This document shows, piece after piece, positions 37,465-46,944 of a stretch of DNA of 64,000 nucleotides (its first letter is position 1; each line of letters starts with the position of its first letter). The translations under genes were made by a program, and so were the position numbers. The notes under the pieces are model-generated. The model saw nothing but the letters and a program-made list of their open reading frames with translations. It was not told where the DNA came from and did no database searches. Origin of the DNA: Thauera chlorobenzoica (GTDB lineage Bacteria > Pseudomonadota > Gammaproteobacteria > Burkholderiales > Rhodocyclaceae); NCBI RefSeq assembly GCF_001922305.1, contig NZ_CP018839.1:3671507-3735506 (forward strand). Reading direction: 5' to 3'.

Positions 37465-38535
37465 TCAGCGCGCGGTGCGCAGGCTGCGGCTGTACTGGTG
37501 GACGGTATCGACCAGCACGCTGACGTTTTCGGGGGGGGTGAATTGGGAAATGCCGTGGCCGAGGTTGAAGACATGCCCCGGGTGGTTGCCGAAGGCATCG
37601 AGCACCCGGCAGGTTTCGCGGGCGACCGCTTCGGGCGCAGCGAACAGGACGTTCGGGTCGAGGTTGCCCTGCAGCGCCACCTTGTCGCCGACCAGGCGGC
37701 GGGCGCGGCCGATGTCCATGGTCCAGTCCAGCCCCACCGCGTCGCAGCCGATCGCGGCGATCGACTCCAGCCACAGGCCGCCGCCCTTGGTGAACACGAT
37801 GCTGGGCACGCGCTGGCCGTCGCGCTCGCGGATCAGGCCGGCGACGACCTGCTCGAGGTAGCGCAGCGAGAATTCCCGGTACGCCGCCTCGGACAGCACC
37901 CCGCCCCAGGAGTCGAACACCATCACCGCCTGGGCGCCGGCCTCGATCTGGGCGTTGAGGTAGCTCACCACCGCCTGCGCGGTGACCTCGAGGATGTGGT
38001 GCATCAGCTCCGGGCGGCTGTAGGCCAGGGTCTTGACCTTGCGGTAGTCGTCCGAGGAGCCGCCTTCGACCATGTAGCAGGCCAGCGTCCACGGGCTGCC
38101 GGAAAAGCCGATCAGCGGCACGCTGCCGTCGAGCGCGCGGCGGATCTCGCTGACCGCGTCCATCACGTACTGCAGTTCGGCGTGGGGGTCGGGCGCGCTG
38201 AGGTTGCGGATCTCCCATTCGTCCCTCAGCGGGCGCTCGAAGCGCGGGCCTTCGCCGTCGGCGAAGTAGAGGCCGAGGCCCATTGCATCGGGCACGGTGA
38301 GGATGTCGGAGAACAGGATCGCGGCGTCGAGCTCGTAGCGCGCGAGCGGCTGCAGGGTGACCTCGCAGGCCAGCGCCGGGCTCTTGCACAGTTGCAGGAA
38401 GCTGCCGGCACGCTTGCGCGTCTCGCAGTATTCGGGCAGGTAGCGTCCGGCCTGGCGCATCAGCCAGACAGGGGTGTAGTCGGTCGGCTGGCGCAGCAGG
38501 GCGCGCAGGAAGGTGTCGTTTTTGAGGCGGCTCAC
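37465..38535 (-). CDS. hemE: Uroporphyrinogen III decarboxylase
   Basis: A 356-residue HemE that converts uroporphyrinogen III to coproporphyrinogen III in haem synthesis. Signature sequences: [19 protein letters not shown] near the N-terminus, [43 protein letters not shown] and GNLDPNVL with the conserved Asp/Tyr active-site neighbourhood. I prefer the GTG at 38535 ([20 protein letters not shown], matching the family N-terminus, with AAGGA upstream); a GTG at 38565 would add ten residues. Confidence 0.95.
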   Translation of the reverse strand: MSRLKNDTFLRALLRQPTDYTPVWLMRQAGRYLPEYCETRKRAGSFLQLCKSPALACEVTLQPLARYELDAAILFSDILTVPDAMGLGLYFADGEGPRFERPLRDEWEIRNLSAPDPHAELQYVMDAVSEIRRALDGSVPLIGFSGSPWTLACYMVEGGSSDDYRKVKTLAYSRPELMHHILEVTAQAVVSYLNAQIEAGAQAVMVFDSWGGVLSEAAYREFSLRYLEQVVAGLIRERDGQRVPSIVFTKGGGLWLESIAAIGCDAVGLDWTMDIGRARRLVGDKVALQGNLDPNVLFAAPEAVARETCRVLDAFGNHPGHVFNLGHGISQFTPPENVSVLVDTVHQYSRSLRTAR

Positions 38536-38635
38536 GGCGAGTCCTTGTTTCTGCGATTCGGGCACGAACCGCGATTATCCCCTTTTGTGCGCGCTGGTGG
38601 CCTTGTCGTCCGTCAAGCACGGCCGGGCGGCGCCC

Positions 38636-40093
38636 TCAGCGCCGCCAGAAGGTCGGCGTCAGCACGACGAGGAAGGTGAAGATTTCGAGCCGGCCGAGGA
38701 TCATCGTGAACGCCAGCACCCACTTGTGGAACGCGCTCAGGGCCTGATAGTTGGATGCCGGCCCGACCGCATCCAGCCCCGGGCCGGTGTTGTTGAGGCA
38801 GGCCACCACCGCCGAGAAGGCGGTGATCAGCTCCAGCCCGGTGGCCGACAGCAGCAGGGTCATGCTGACGATCGACACCATGTACATGAAGCTGAAGCCG
38901 AGCACGGCGTGGAGGATGGTCTCCGGCACCGGCTTGACCCCCAGGCGCACCGGGCGCACCGCGTGCGGGTGCAGGGAGCGGACGATTTCGCGGAACACCT
39001 GCTTGTACAGGATCATCGCCCGCATCATCTTGATGCCGCCGCCGGTGGAGCCGGAGCAGGCGATGAAGCTGCCGAGGAACAGGATCCAGACCTGGGCGAA
39101 CATCGGCCACAGGGTGTAGTCGTAGGTCGACAGCCCGAGCGAAGTGGAGATCGACACCACGTGGAAGGCGACGTAGCGCAGTGTGGTGCCGAGGTCGGCA
39201 TGGGCCTCGAAGCGCATCAGGTAGGCGGTGAGCAGGACGATGCTGACCGCGAGCACGCCGAAGTAGAAGGGGATTTCCGGGTCGCGCAGGTAGGGCCGGG
39301 GCGAACGCCGCACGAGGGCGAGATAGTGGGTGGCGTAGTTCAGCCCGGCAAGCAGGGCGAAGACGATGGCGACGATCTCCACCTCCAGGTTCTGGAAATG
39401 CCCGAGCGAGGCGTCCTTGCTCGAAAAGCCGCCGAGGCCGGCGATGGAAAAGGCGTGGATGACCGCGTCCCAGCCTTCGAGCCCGGCCCCCCACAGGCTG
39501 AAGCCGCAGGCGATGGTCAGCAGCACGTAGGCGAGCCACAGGCCCTTGGCGGTCTCGGTGATGCGCGGCGTCAGGCTGGAGTCCTTCATCGGCGTCGGCA
39601 CTTCGGCCTTGAACATCTGCCGCCCGCCGATGCCGAGCAGGGGCAGGATCGCCACCACCAGCACGATCACCCCCATGCCGCCGATCCAGTGCATGAAGGT
39701 GCGCCACAGGTTGATCGACACCGGCATCCGGTCGAGCCCGGAGAGCACCGTCGCGCCGGTCGCGGTGAGCCCCGAGACGGCTTCGAAATAGGCATCGGTG
39801 AAGCGCAGCTCGGGCAGGTAGGCGAGCAGCGGCAGCGCCCCGAACAGCGGCAGCACGACCCAGGTGGCGGCGACCAGGAAGAAGCCGTCGTGCACCCGCA
39901 GGTCGCGGCGCCGGGAGCGGGTCGCCGCCCACAGCAGCAGGCCGCTGACGAAGGTGACGAAGATCGCCTGGTCGTAGGCGAGGGTGGCGCCGTCATCGAG
40001 CCAGCCCGACACCGCGAGCGGAAAGCCCATCAGCAGGCCGAAGATCATGATGATCAGGCCGAGCGCATTGAGCGCGGGGTGGTAGGCACGCAT
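38636..40093 (-). CDS. trkH: Trk potassium transporter membrane subunit
   Basis: A 485-residue TrkH/KtrB-family K+ channel subunit with about ten hydrophobic segments and four P-loop repeats. Selectivity-filter-like regions are seen around SGLTATGATVLSG, IAGLGGFSSKDAS, IACSGSTGGGIKMMRAMILY and ACLNNTGPGLDAVGPASNYQ. It forms a K+ uptake system with TrkA, encoded 16 bp upstream in the same direction. This trkA-trkH placement beside ntrXY is common in betaproteobacteria. Confidence 0.93.
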   Translation of the reverse strand: MRAYHPALNALGLIIMIFGLLMGFPLAVSGWLDDGATLAYDQAIFVTFVSGLLLWAATRSRRRDLRVHDGFFLVAATWVVLPLFGALPLLAYLPELRFTDAYFEAVSGLTATGATVLSGLDRMPVSINLWRTFMHWIGGMGVIVLVVAILPLLGIGGRQMFKAEVPTPMKDSSLTPRITETAKGLWLAYVLLTIACGFSLWGAGLEGWDAVIHAFSIAGLGGFSSKDASLGHFQNLEVEIVAIVFALLAGLNYATHYLALVRRSPRPYLRDPEIPFYFGVLAVSIVLLTAYLMRFEAHADLGTTLRYVAFHVVSISTSLGLSTYDYTLWPMFAQVWILFLGSFIACSGSTGGGIKMMRAMILYKQVFREIVRSLHPHAVRPVRLGVKPVPETILHAVLGFSFMYMVSIVSMTLLLSATGLELITAFSAVVACLNNTGPGLDAVGPASNYQALSAFHKWVLAFTMILGRLEIFTFLVVLTPTFWRR

Positions 40094-40109
40094 GCAGGGG
40101 AACCGGGTA

Positions 40110-41513
40110 TCAGAGGAAAGTGAAGCCGACCTGGAACAGCTTCTCGACCTTGCGTACGAGCTTCTTGCTGGTGCAGAACACGATCACGTGGTCGTTCTCG
40201 ACGATCACCGTGTCGTGGTGAGGCATGATCACCTCGCGCCGCACCACCCGGCCTTCGTCGTTTTTTTCGTCGCGGACGATGGCGCCGATCGTCGCGCCCT
40301 TGGGCAGGGCGATCTCCTCGATCATGCGGCCGACCACCTTGGAGTCCTTGCGGCTGCCGTGGGCGATGATTTCCAGCGCTTCGGCGGCGCCGCGACGCAG
40401 GCTGTGCACCGCGACCACGTCGCCGCGGCGGACGTGGGCGAGGAGGGTGCCGATCGAGGCGTGGGCGGGGGAGATGGCGATGTCGATCGGGCCGCCCTGG
40501 ACCAGGTCGACGTAGCTCTTGCGGTTGATCAGGGCCAGGGTGCGGCGCGCGCCCATCCGCTTGGCGAGCGAGGCCGACATGATGTTGTCTTCCTCGTCGT
40601 TGGTCAGGGCGACGAACAGGTCGGTCTCGTCGATGCCTTCGTTCTCGAGCAGCTTCTCGTCGGTGGAGTCGCCGCGCAGCACCAGCGCGCGCGACAGCTG
40701 CGAGGCGAGTACTTCGGCGCGCGCCGGATTCACCTCGAGGATCTTGACGTGGTAGTTCTCCTCGATCGACTGGGCGAGACGGAAACCGATGTTGCCGCCG
40801 CCGGCGATCATGATCCGGCGCATCGGCCGGTCGGTGCGCCGCATCTCGCGCATGACCTGGCGAATATGCACGGTGGCGGCGAGGCAGAACACCTCGTCGC
40901 CGGGGATGATGACGCTGTCGCCCTCGGGGATGATCGGCACGCCCTCGCGGTAGATCGCGGCGATGCGCACCTCGACGTTGGGCAGGTGAAAGCGCAGCGC
41001 CTTCAGCGGATGGCCGACGAGGGGGCCGCCTTCGAACGCGCGCACGCAGATCAGGCTGACCACGCCGTCGGCGAATTCGAGCACCTGCAGGGCTTCGGGG
41101 AAGGCGATCAGGCGCTTGACGTAGTCAGTGACGACCTGCTCCGGGCAGATCGAGAAATCGACCGCGAAGTTGCTGTCGTCGAGCAGTTCGGGATGGTCGA
41201 CGTAGTCGGTCGAGCGCAGGCGGGCGATGCGGGTGGGCAGGTTGAACATCGCCTTGGCGATGCGGCACGCGCAGAGGTTGGTCTGGTCGGACTGGGTGAC
41301 CGCGATCAGCAGGTCGGCATCGTCGGCGCCGGCCTCCTTGAGCACCGACGGCGAGGCAGCGTTGCCGCACACGGTGCGCACTTCGAGGCGGTCGCGCTGT
41401 GCGGCCAGGGGCTCGTCGCTGGTGTCGACGAGGGTGATGTCGTTCGCTTCGGAGACGAGGTTCTCGGCCACCGAGGCACCGACCTGTCCGGCCCCCAGGA
41501 TGATGATCTTCAC
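40110..41513 (-). CDS. trkA: Trk potassium transporter peripheral NAD-binding subunit
   Basis: A 467-residue TrkA with two RCK halves. The first begins MKIIILGAGQVGASVAENLV (Rossmann GxGxxG), with LVDTSDEPLAAQRDRLEVRT; the second has IMIAGGGNIGFRLAQSIEEN and ILEVNPARAEVLASQLSRAL. Each half ends in a TrkA-C domain (VRIAAIYREGVPIIPEGDSV; ATIGAIVRDEKNDEGRVVRR). It gates TrkH in response to nucleotide binding. Located between ntrX and trkH. Confidence 0.95.
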   Translation of the reverse strand: MKIIILGAGQVGASVAENLVSEANDITLVDTSDEPLAAQRDRLEVRTVCGNAASPSVLKEAGADDADLLIAVTQSDQTNLCACRIAKAMFNLPTRIARLRSTDYVDHPELLDDSNFAVDFSICPEQVVTDYVKRLIAFPEALQVLEFADGVVSLICVRAFEGGPLVGHPLKALRFHLPNVEVRIAAIYREGVPIIPEGDSVIIPGDEVFCLAATVHIRQVMREMRRTDRPMRRIMIAGGGNIGFRLAQSIEENYHVKILEVNPARAEVLASQLSRALVLRGDSTDEKLLENEGIDETDLFVALTNDEEDNIMSASLAKRMGARRTLALINRKSYVDLVQGGPIDIAISPAHASIGTLLAHVRRGDVVAVHSLRRGAAEALEIIAHGSRKDSKVVGRMIEEIALPKGATIGAIVRDEKNDEGRVVRREVIMPHHDTVIVENDHVIVFCTSKKLVRKVEKLFQVGFTFL

Positions 41514-41621
41514 CGCGGCTTTCCGATAGATCTGCAGGGACCTGGATTCTACGCGCGCGGGGCGGCAGCTGAAACCGGATGTTGCATCGCAACGACGCTG
41601 GTGCGCGGACGCGCTTCGTGC

Positions 41622-42869
41622 TCAGACATCCTCGTGGCGGCGCCCCGGCTGCAGGCCGAGCTGCTTGAGCTTGCGGTAAAGATGGGTGCGCTCGAGCCCG
41701 GTCTTTTCCGCGAGCCGGGTCATGTTGCCGGCTTCGAGGCGCAGATGGTGCTCGAAGTACATGCGCTCGAAGGCCTCGCGCGCCTCGCGCAGGGGCTGAT
41801 CGAGGGACACGCCGCAGGCGCCGGCACCGGCCTCGGCCGGCAGCAGGCGACGCACCTCGGCGGCGCCGATTTCCTCTTCCAGCGTGCCCAGGGCGAGGGA
41901 CTTCACCGCCGCCCGCAGTTCGGCGTAGCCGCCCGGCCACGGCAGGTTGCGCAGCTGATTGAGCGCCGCGGTGGACAGGCGCCGCAGCGGCACTTCATGG
42001 GCCTCGACCAGGTGGAGCAGGATCTGGCTGGCGAGCTCGGGGAGGTCGTCGCGCACTTCGGCGATCGACGGCAGCGCCATGCTGACTTCGAACAGCCTGG
42101 CGAGCAGGCCGGCGTCCCAGCCTTCGGCAGTGAGCGCTTTCTGGCTGCGCTCGGTGGCCACGACCAGGCGCAGGTCGTAGCGCTCCAGGCGCTCGAGGGC
42201 GAAGGCGAGGTTCTTCTGCTGCGGCCGCGACAGGCGGGCCAGTTCGGGGACGAACAGCACCCCGCCCTGGGTCGCCTGCAGCTGGGCGATGTCGAGCGGC
42301 GCGGTGACCGCGCCCAGGTCGAGCCAGGGCGCGCTGCCGGACAGCACGCTGCGCGCGACCAGTTCGGCGAGCGAACCGCTCCCGGTGCGCAGCAGCAGCA
42401 GGCGCGAGCTGCCGGCGATCTGCTCGACCCGGCGCTTGAGCTCGCGCAGCGGCAGCGAGCGGGTGAACGCCTCCAGGGTCAGCGCCGGCGGCGTACCCTG
42501 GGCCTGCGGCCGCTGCAGCCCGCGCTTGACCGCGGCGAGGAGCTTTTGCAGCGCGATCGGCTTTTCCAGGTAGTCGATCGCGCCGATCCGGGTGGCCTCG
42601 ACCGCGGTGTCGATGGTGCCGTGGCCGGACATCACCACCACCGGCATGTTGAGCTGGCCGTTGGCCGCCCATTCCTTCAGCAAGGTTATGCCATCGGTAT
42701 CGGGCATCCAGATGTCGAGGAGCACCATGTCGGGGCGTGCGGCGTTGCGCACCCCGCGTGCCGCGGTGGCATTCTCGGCGAGGAGGACGTCGTGGCCTTC
42801 GTCGCGCAGGATCTCGGAGAGCAGCTCGCGAATGCCGATTTCATCGTCAACGATCAGTATCTTTGCCAT
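41622..42869 (-). CDS. ntrX: NtrX-like response regulator with degenerate AAA+ domain
   Basis: A 415-residue regulator. Receiver domain: Asp52 in MVLLDIWMPDTDG, Lys103 in DYLEKPIAL. The central region aligns with a sigma-54 AAA+ domain but is eroded: the Walker A site reads LLRTGSGSLAELVARS instead of GExGTGKE, no GAFTGA loop is present, and Walker B-like GGVLFVPELARLSRPQQKNL lacks the DE pair. The C-terminal Fis-type HTH (NMTRLAEKTGLERTHLYRKL) is intact. It probably binds DNA under control of NtrY, but cannot hydrolyse ATP or open sigma-54 promoters. It lies 3 bp after ntrY. Confidence 0.85.
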   Translation of the reverse strand: MAKILIVDDEIGIRELLSEILRDEGHDVLLAENATAARGVRNAARPDMVLLDIWMPDTDGITLLKEWAANGQLNMPVVVMSGHGTIDTAVEATRIGAIDYLEKPIALQKLLAAVKRGLQRPQAQGTPPALTLEAFTRSLPLRELKRRVEQIAGSSRLLLLRTGSGSLAELVARSVLSGSAPWLDLGAVTAPLDIAQLQATQGGVLFVPELARLSRPQQKNLAFALERLERYDLRLVVATERSQKALTAEGWDAGLLARLFEVSMALPSIAEVRDDLPELASQILLHLVEAHEVPLRRLSTAALNQLRNLPWPGGYAELRAAVKSLALGTLEEEIGAAEVRRLLPAEAGAGACGVSLDQPLREAREAFERMYFEHHLRLEAGNMTRLAEKTGLERTHLYRKLKQLGLQPGRRHEDV

Positions 42870-42872
42870 TTC

Positions 42873-44993
42873 TCAGTGTGCACCATTGGATTCGGCCAGG
42901 CGCAGCCGAATTCTGATCTCCGCACCGCTCCCGTCCCGGTTGGCGATGCGGACGTCTCCGCCATGTTCGTCGATGATTTTCTTCACCATCGCCAGCCCCA
43001 GTCCGGTGCCGCGCGACTTGGTGGTGAAATAGGGTTCGAAGGCGTGCGCCAGCACCTCGGCCGGAAAGCCCGGGCCGTTATCGCGGAACAGCAGCACGGC
43101 GCGCTCGCCATCGCCGCGGGTGGCCAGGCACAGCTCGCCCTCCTCGCTGCCGGCGAGCGCGTCCTGCGCATTTTGCAGCATATTGTGGATCACCTGCCGG
43201 ATCTGGGTCGGATCGCCCTTCACCCGTCCGAGCGCGGGGTCGAGCTCGAGGCGGATACGCAACGCCGAGCTTTCGTACAGGTTCAGCACCTCGCGGATCA
43301 GCGCGTTGAGGTCCAGCGCCTCGAAACGGGGTGCGGGCAGGCGCGCGTAGTCGCGGAAGGCGTTGACGAGGTTCTTCATCGCCTCGACCTGATTGACGAT
43401 CGTGGTCGTGGCGCGTGCGAGCATTTCGCGCCCGCTGTCGTCGAGGCGGTCGGAGAGCTTCAGCGCCAGGCGCTCGGCCGAAAGCTGGATCGGCGTCAGC
43501 GGGTTCTTGATCTCGTGCGCCAGGCGACGGGCGACCTCGCCCCACGCCGCGGTGCGCTGCGCCGCGACCAGGCGGGAGATGTCGTCGAACACCACCACCA
43601 GGCCGCCGCCGGTGGCCGCCGGCAGGCGCGAGCCGTGGATCAGCAGGGTCAGCGGCGAGCTGTCCTTGACCGGCAGCTCGATCTCGGCCTGCCAGTCGCC
43701 CTCATGGGTACCGAAGCCTTCGAGCAGGGCATCGCGGAACGGCATCAGGCGCGGCCATTCTTCGAGGGTAAGGTCCTCGAAGCCGGCGAGGTCGTCGTCG
43801 AGGATCTGCAGCGCGCCATGATTGGCCGCGCGCAGGCCGCCGTCGGCGGAAAACGCGAGCACGCCGGTCGACAGGTTGGCGAGCACGCTCTCGAGGTAGG
43901 CCCGTGCCGACTCCACCGCGGTGCGGTTGCGCTCCGCGGCGGCGCGGGCATCCTCGAGCTGGCGGGTCATGCGGTTGAAGGACTGGGTCAGCACGCCGAG
44001 CTCGTCGTGCGCGGGCAGGGCCTGGCGCGGGCTGAAATCGCCCTGCGCCACCGCCTGCGTGCCTTCGGCGAGGATCAGCAGCGGCGCCGCCAGGCGGCGG
44101 GCGATGAGGAAGGCCGCCGCCACCGCGGTGAGCAGCGCCAGCAGCAGGGTCAGGCTCAGGGTGAGGGTATAGATGCGCTGCAGTCCGCTCCGCCCGAGGG
44201 TGAGCTGCTGGTAGTCACGGTACGCTTCCTGCACCGCTTCGGCGTGGCGGCCGAAGCTCTCCGGCACCGCCTGGGTCAGTTGCAGCAGGCGGGTTTCGCC
44301 GGCCAGCGTACGCTGCGGAATGGGCACGATCACGCGGATCACCAGGCGACCGTCGGCCAGGCTGTCCACGGCGTGGAAATGACGGCTCTGGCGGGCCTGG
44401 CGCAGCTGCGCCGGGCTGGGCAGGTCGGGGATCAGGCCCTGGCCGGTATCGGCGGCGGTGGCCAGCACCTGGCCTGCCGCGGTAAGCACCGTGGCACTGC
44501 CGATACCGGCCTGCTCACGCAGGCGGTTGAGCAGGGTGGGGGCGATCTGCTCGCTGCGCTCGAGCTCGAGGACGAGGTCGTCGCCCTTGTCCCTGAGCTG
44601 GCTGACGAGATAGTCGAGCGCGTTCTGGCCGAGGGCGATTCCCCCTTCCAGCGCCGAATCGACACGCACGTCGAACCAGGACTCGATGCTGCGCACCACG
44701 AACTGCAGCGACACCGCATAGACGACGACCCCCGGCACCACCCCCATCAGCGCGAACATAAGCACCAGGCGGTACTTGAGCCGGGAGCCGAACTGGCGGG
44801 CGCGATATTCCCGCCACAGCTGGCGCAGCTGGACGCCGACGAGGCCGGCGAGCACCACCGCGGCCATGCCGTTGAGGCCAAGCAGGAAAGGATAGCTGCG
44901 GGCGAACAGTTCGGTATTGGCGCTCGCCGAAGTCAGCAGGAACAACGAGATCCCGGCCAGGGCGGCGGCAACGACGAGAAGGATCCGCTTCAT
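42873..44993 (-). CDS. ntrY: NtrY-like membrane sensor histidine kinase
   Basis: A 706-residue kinase. Three or four N-terminal membrane segments (ILLVVAAALAGISLFLLTSA, YPFLLGLNGMAAVVLAGLVG, VLMFALMGVVPGVVVYAVSL), a periplasmic sensor of about 220 residues, a further TM (TLSLTLLLALLTAVAAAFLI), HAMP, a PAS domain (LESVLANLSTGVLAFSADGG), HisKA with RRLAHEIKNPLTPIQLSAER (phospho-His), N-box VIHNMLQNAQDALAG, and G boxes DNGPGFPAE and GTGLGLAMVKKIIDEHGG. NtrYX systems tune nitrogen metabolism, respiration or redox. The ATG overlaps the stop of the upstream DUF4390 gene (ATGA). Confidence 0.93.
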   Translation of the reverse strand: MKRILLVVAAALAGISLFLLTSASANTELFARSYPFLLGLNGMAAVVLAGLVGVQLRQLWREYRARQFGSRLKYRLVLMFALMGVVPGVVVYAVSLQFVVRSIESWFDVRVDSALEGGIALGQNALDYLVSQLRDKGDDLVLELERSEQIAPTLLNRLREQAGIGSATVLTAAGQVLATAADTGQGLIPDLPSPAQLRQARQSRHFHAVDSLADGRLVIRVIVPIPQRTLAGETRLLQLTQAVPESFGRHAEAVQEAYRDYQQLTLGRSGLQRIYTLTLSLTLLLALLTAVAAAFLIARRLAAPLLILAEGTQAVAQGDFSPRQALPAHDELGVLTQSFNRMTRQLEDARAAAERNRTAVESARAYLESVLANLSTGVLAFSADGGLRAANHGALQILDDDLAGFEDLTLEEWPRLMPFRDALLEGFGTHEGDWQAEIELPVKDSSPLTLLIHGSRLPAATGGGLVVVFDDISRLVAAQRTAAWGEVARRLAHEIKNPLTPIQLSAERLALKLSDRLDDSGREMLARATTTIVNQVEAMKNLVNAFRDYARLPAPRFEALDLNALIREVLNLYESSALRIRLELDPALGRVKGDPTQIRQVIHNMLQNAQDALAGSEEGELCLATRGDGERAVLLFRDNGPGFPAEVLAHAFEPYFTTKSRGTGLGLAMVKKIIDEHGGDVRIANRDGSGAEIRIRLRLAESNGAH

Positions 44994-45592
44994 TGCAAGC
45001 CCGGTGTCCCTGGTTGAAAGACCCAGCGCCGCCAGTCGGTGCCGAGATTCCAGTCACGGCTGCCGAGCGCGGTGACCTGGAAGGGCTTGGGCAGCTTGCT
45101 GGTATCGAGACGGAAGCGCAGCGCGACGTCGTACACCACTCCCGCTTCCAGCGCGGCGGTTTCGGAGATATGCCAATTGCGTACCCGCTGCATCGTCAGG
45201 ACGGCGGCCTCGAGGGTATCGAAGCTCTGGTGCAGGCTGCCGATCGACAGGCGGTAGCTGCGCGTGATCGCATGGTAGGACAGGCGGTAGTCGAGGCTGC
45301 GCTCCACCTCGACGCGGTCGAACCAGTACCAGCGCGGGCGCTCGATCACCAGCTCGGTGGTGAAGAACAGCGCCACGCCGCGGCTCACGGCGTCGGCCAG
45401 GCGTGGATTGAGCGCGAAGTCGATATCGGCATTGAGGACATAGCCACCGTCGCCGGGCACGACTTCGGCGCTGCGGATGATGCCATCATCGGCGTTCGCT
45501 GCAGGCGCGAGCAGGGCGACGAGAACGAATGCGGCGGTGCGCAGCAGGCGCTCAAGGCGCCTTGCGCAGGCGAGCGAAATAAAAGCCGTCAT
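44990..45592 (-). CDS. DUF4390 exported protein
   Basis: A 200-residue protein found between rsmB and ntrY in many betaproteobacteria. Its signal peptide is RLLRTAAFVLVALLAPAANA; the mature part is beta-rich (VLNADIDFALNPRLADAVSR, PRWYWFDRVEVERSLDYRLS, VALRFRLDTSKLPKPFQVTA) and ends DWRRWVFQP. I chose the ATG at 45592, overlapping the rsmB end by 41 bases; the frame is open further upstream but that part is antisense-like low-complexity sequence. Linked function with NtrY is suggested only by conserved order. Confidence 0.85.
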   Translation of the reverse strand: MTAFISLACARRLERLLRTAAFVLVALLAPAANADDGIIRSAEVVPGDGGYVLNADIDFALNPRLADAVSRGVALFFTTELVIERPRWYWFDRVEVERSLDYRLSYHAITRSYRLSIGSLHQSFDTLEAAVLTMQRVRNWHISETAALEAGVVYDVALRFRLDTSKLPKPFQVTALGSRDWNLGTDWRRWVFQPGTPGLQ

Positions 45593-46916
45593 GTTCGGCA
45601 TTGGGCAGCAGCTGCAACTCGGTACGACCATCGATGGGGAGACGCTCGGCGTCGGTGTGGCGGGCGCAGAAGCGGGCGATCTGCCCGGCATTTTCTTGAT
45701 CGAACACCGAGCAGGTGACGTAGAGCATTGTGCCACCCGGCGCCAGCGTGCGCCAAAGCGCATCGAGGATTTCCGCCTGCTGTGCGGCAAAACCGGCGAT
45801 GTCGGTGTCACGGCGCAACCACTTGATGTCGGGATGGCGCCTGACTACCCCGGAAGCGGAGCAGGGGACGTCGGCGAGGATGCGCTCGAACGGGCGGCCG
45901 TCCCACCACGAATCCAGCCGCCGGCAGTCGGCCACCTTGACCGTGGCGGCGAGGCCGAGGCGGGCGAGGTTGCGCCCGATGCGCCCGGCGCGCAGTGGAT
46001 CGAGTTCGAGGGCGAGCAGATCGACATCGGCCCGTTCGAGCACATGGGCGGTCTTCCCGCCGGGCGCGGCGCAGGCGTCGAGCACACGCATCCCGGCCTC
46101 GGCCTGCAACAACTGCGCCGCCCACTGCGCACCGGCATCCTGCACCGATACCCGGCCTTCGGCATAGCCCGGCAGACGGGCCACCGCGCGCGGCTGGGCG
46201 AGCAGCAGGGCGCCGTTTTCGAGCACACGGGCGGATGCGCCCGCGGCTTCGAGCTCGGCCTGGACATCCGCCACCGTCGAGCGGCGCGGATTTACCCGCA
46301 GCGCCATCGGCGGGCGCTGGCGGCCGGCCTCGAGGACTGCCTGCCAGTCCTGCGGATGCGTCGCCTGCACGCGTGCCAGCCACCACGGCGGACAGGCATG
46401 GCGCGCTGCCGGGTCGGCCTCGATCCATGTCTGCCACTGCCCTTGCTGGCGCAGGGCGGTGCGCAGCACGCCATTGACCATGCCCTTGAGCCCGGGCATC
46501 AGCGCCACTGCGGCTTCCACCGCCTGATCGACCACCGTGTGCGCCTGCTCCGGCTTCTGCCACAGGCGCTGCAGCGCCACCAGCAGCAGCGCCCGGATGT
46601 CGACCGGCGGCGGGGAGTGCACCAGGTGGGCGAGAACGGCGTCGCCCCGCCCGTATTCGCGCAGCGTCGTCCACGCGAGATCGCGAATCGCGCCGCGGGT
46701 CGCGTCCGGCCAACCCGGATGGCGGGCGAGCAGGCGCTCGAAGGCGTCGGTGAGGTTGCCGCCGTCGATGACCGCCGCCACCATCCCGGCGGCTTGCTGC
46801 AAGGCATAGGCCAGGCTGTCTTCGCGCAGGCGCGCAGCGGGAGGGCGTCGACGTGTTTCGGGGAGTGCAGCAGGGCGCGTCGCTGCCCGCCGGGCAGGCC
46901 TTGGAGGAGAGGTCAC
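45552..46916 (-). CDS. rsmB: 16S rRNA cytosine-967 C5-methyltransferase
   Basis: A 454-residue RsmB (Sun/Fmu) protein. An N-terminal NusB-like helical RNA-binding domain (TRGAIRDLAWTTLREYGRGD, VDQAVEAAVALMPGLKGMVN) is followed by a Rossmann methyltransferase: SAM motif VLDACAAPGGKTAHVLERAD, DVPCSASGVVRRHPDIKWLR with one catalytic Cys, and LYVTCSVFDQEN with the other. The start is the GTG at 46916, chosen because the longer frame overlaps speE; its first 40 residues are Arg/Ala/Pro-rich. Methylates 16S rRNA C967. Confidence 0.92.
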   Translation of the reverse strand: MTSPPRPARRAATRPAALPETRRRPPAARLREDSLAYALQQAAGMVAAVIDGGNLTDAFERLLARHPGWPDATRGAIRDLAWTTLREYGRGDAVLAHLVHSPPPVDIRALLLVALQRLWQKPEQAHTVVDQAVEAAVALMPGLKGMVNGVLRTALRQQGQWQTWIEADPAARHACPPWWLARVQATHPQDWQAVLEAGRQRPPMALRVNPRRSTVADVQAELEAAGASARVLENGALLLAQPRAVARLPGYAEGRVSVQDAGAQWAAQLLQAEAGMRVLDACAAPGGKTAHVLERADVDLLALELDPLRAGRIGRNLARLGLAATVKVADCRRLDSWWDGRPFERILADVPCSASGVVRRHPDIKWLRRDTDIAGFAAQQAEILDALWRTLAPGGTMLYVTCSVFDQENAGQIARFCARHTDAERLPIDGRTELQLLPNAEHDGFYFARLRKAP

Positions 46917-46944
46917 GATCGAAGGGAAAACCGGATTGCGGTGC

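Noticed and set aside
40092..45017. A 1641-residue plus-strand open frame
   Set aside because: Entirely antisense to trkA, ntrX and ntrY, whose products are clearly recognisable; long antisense frames are expected at this GC content.
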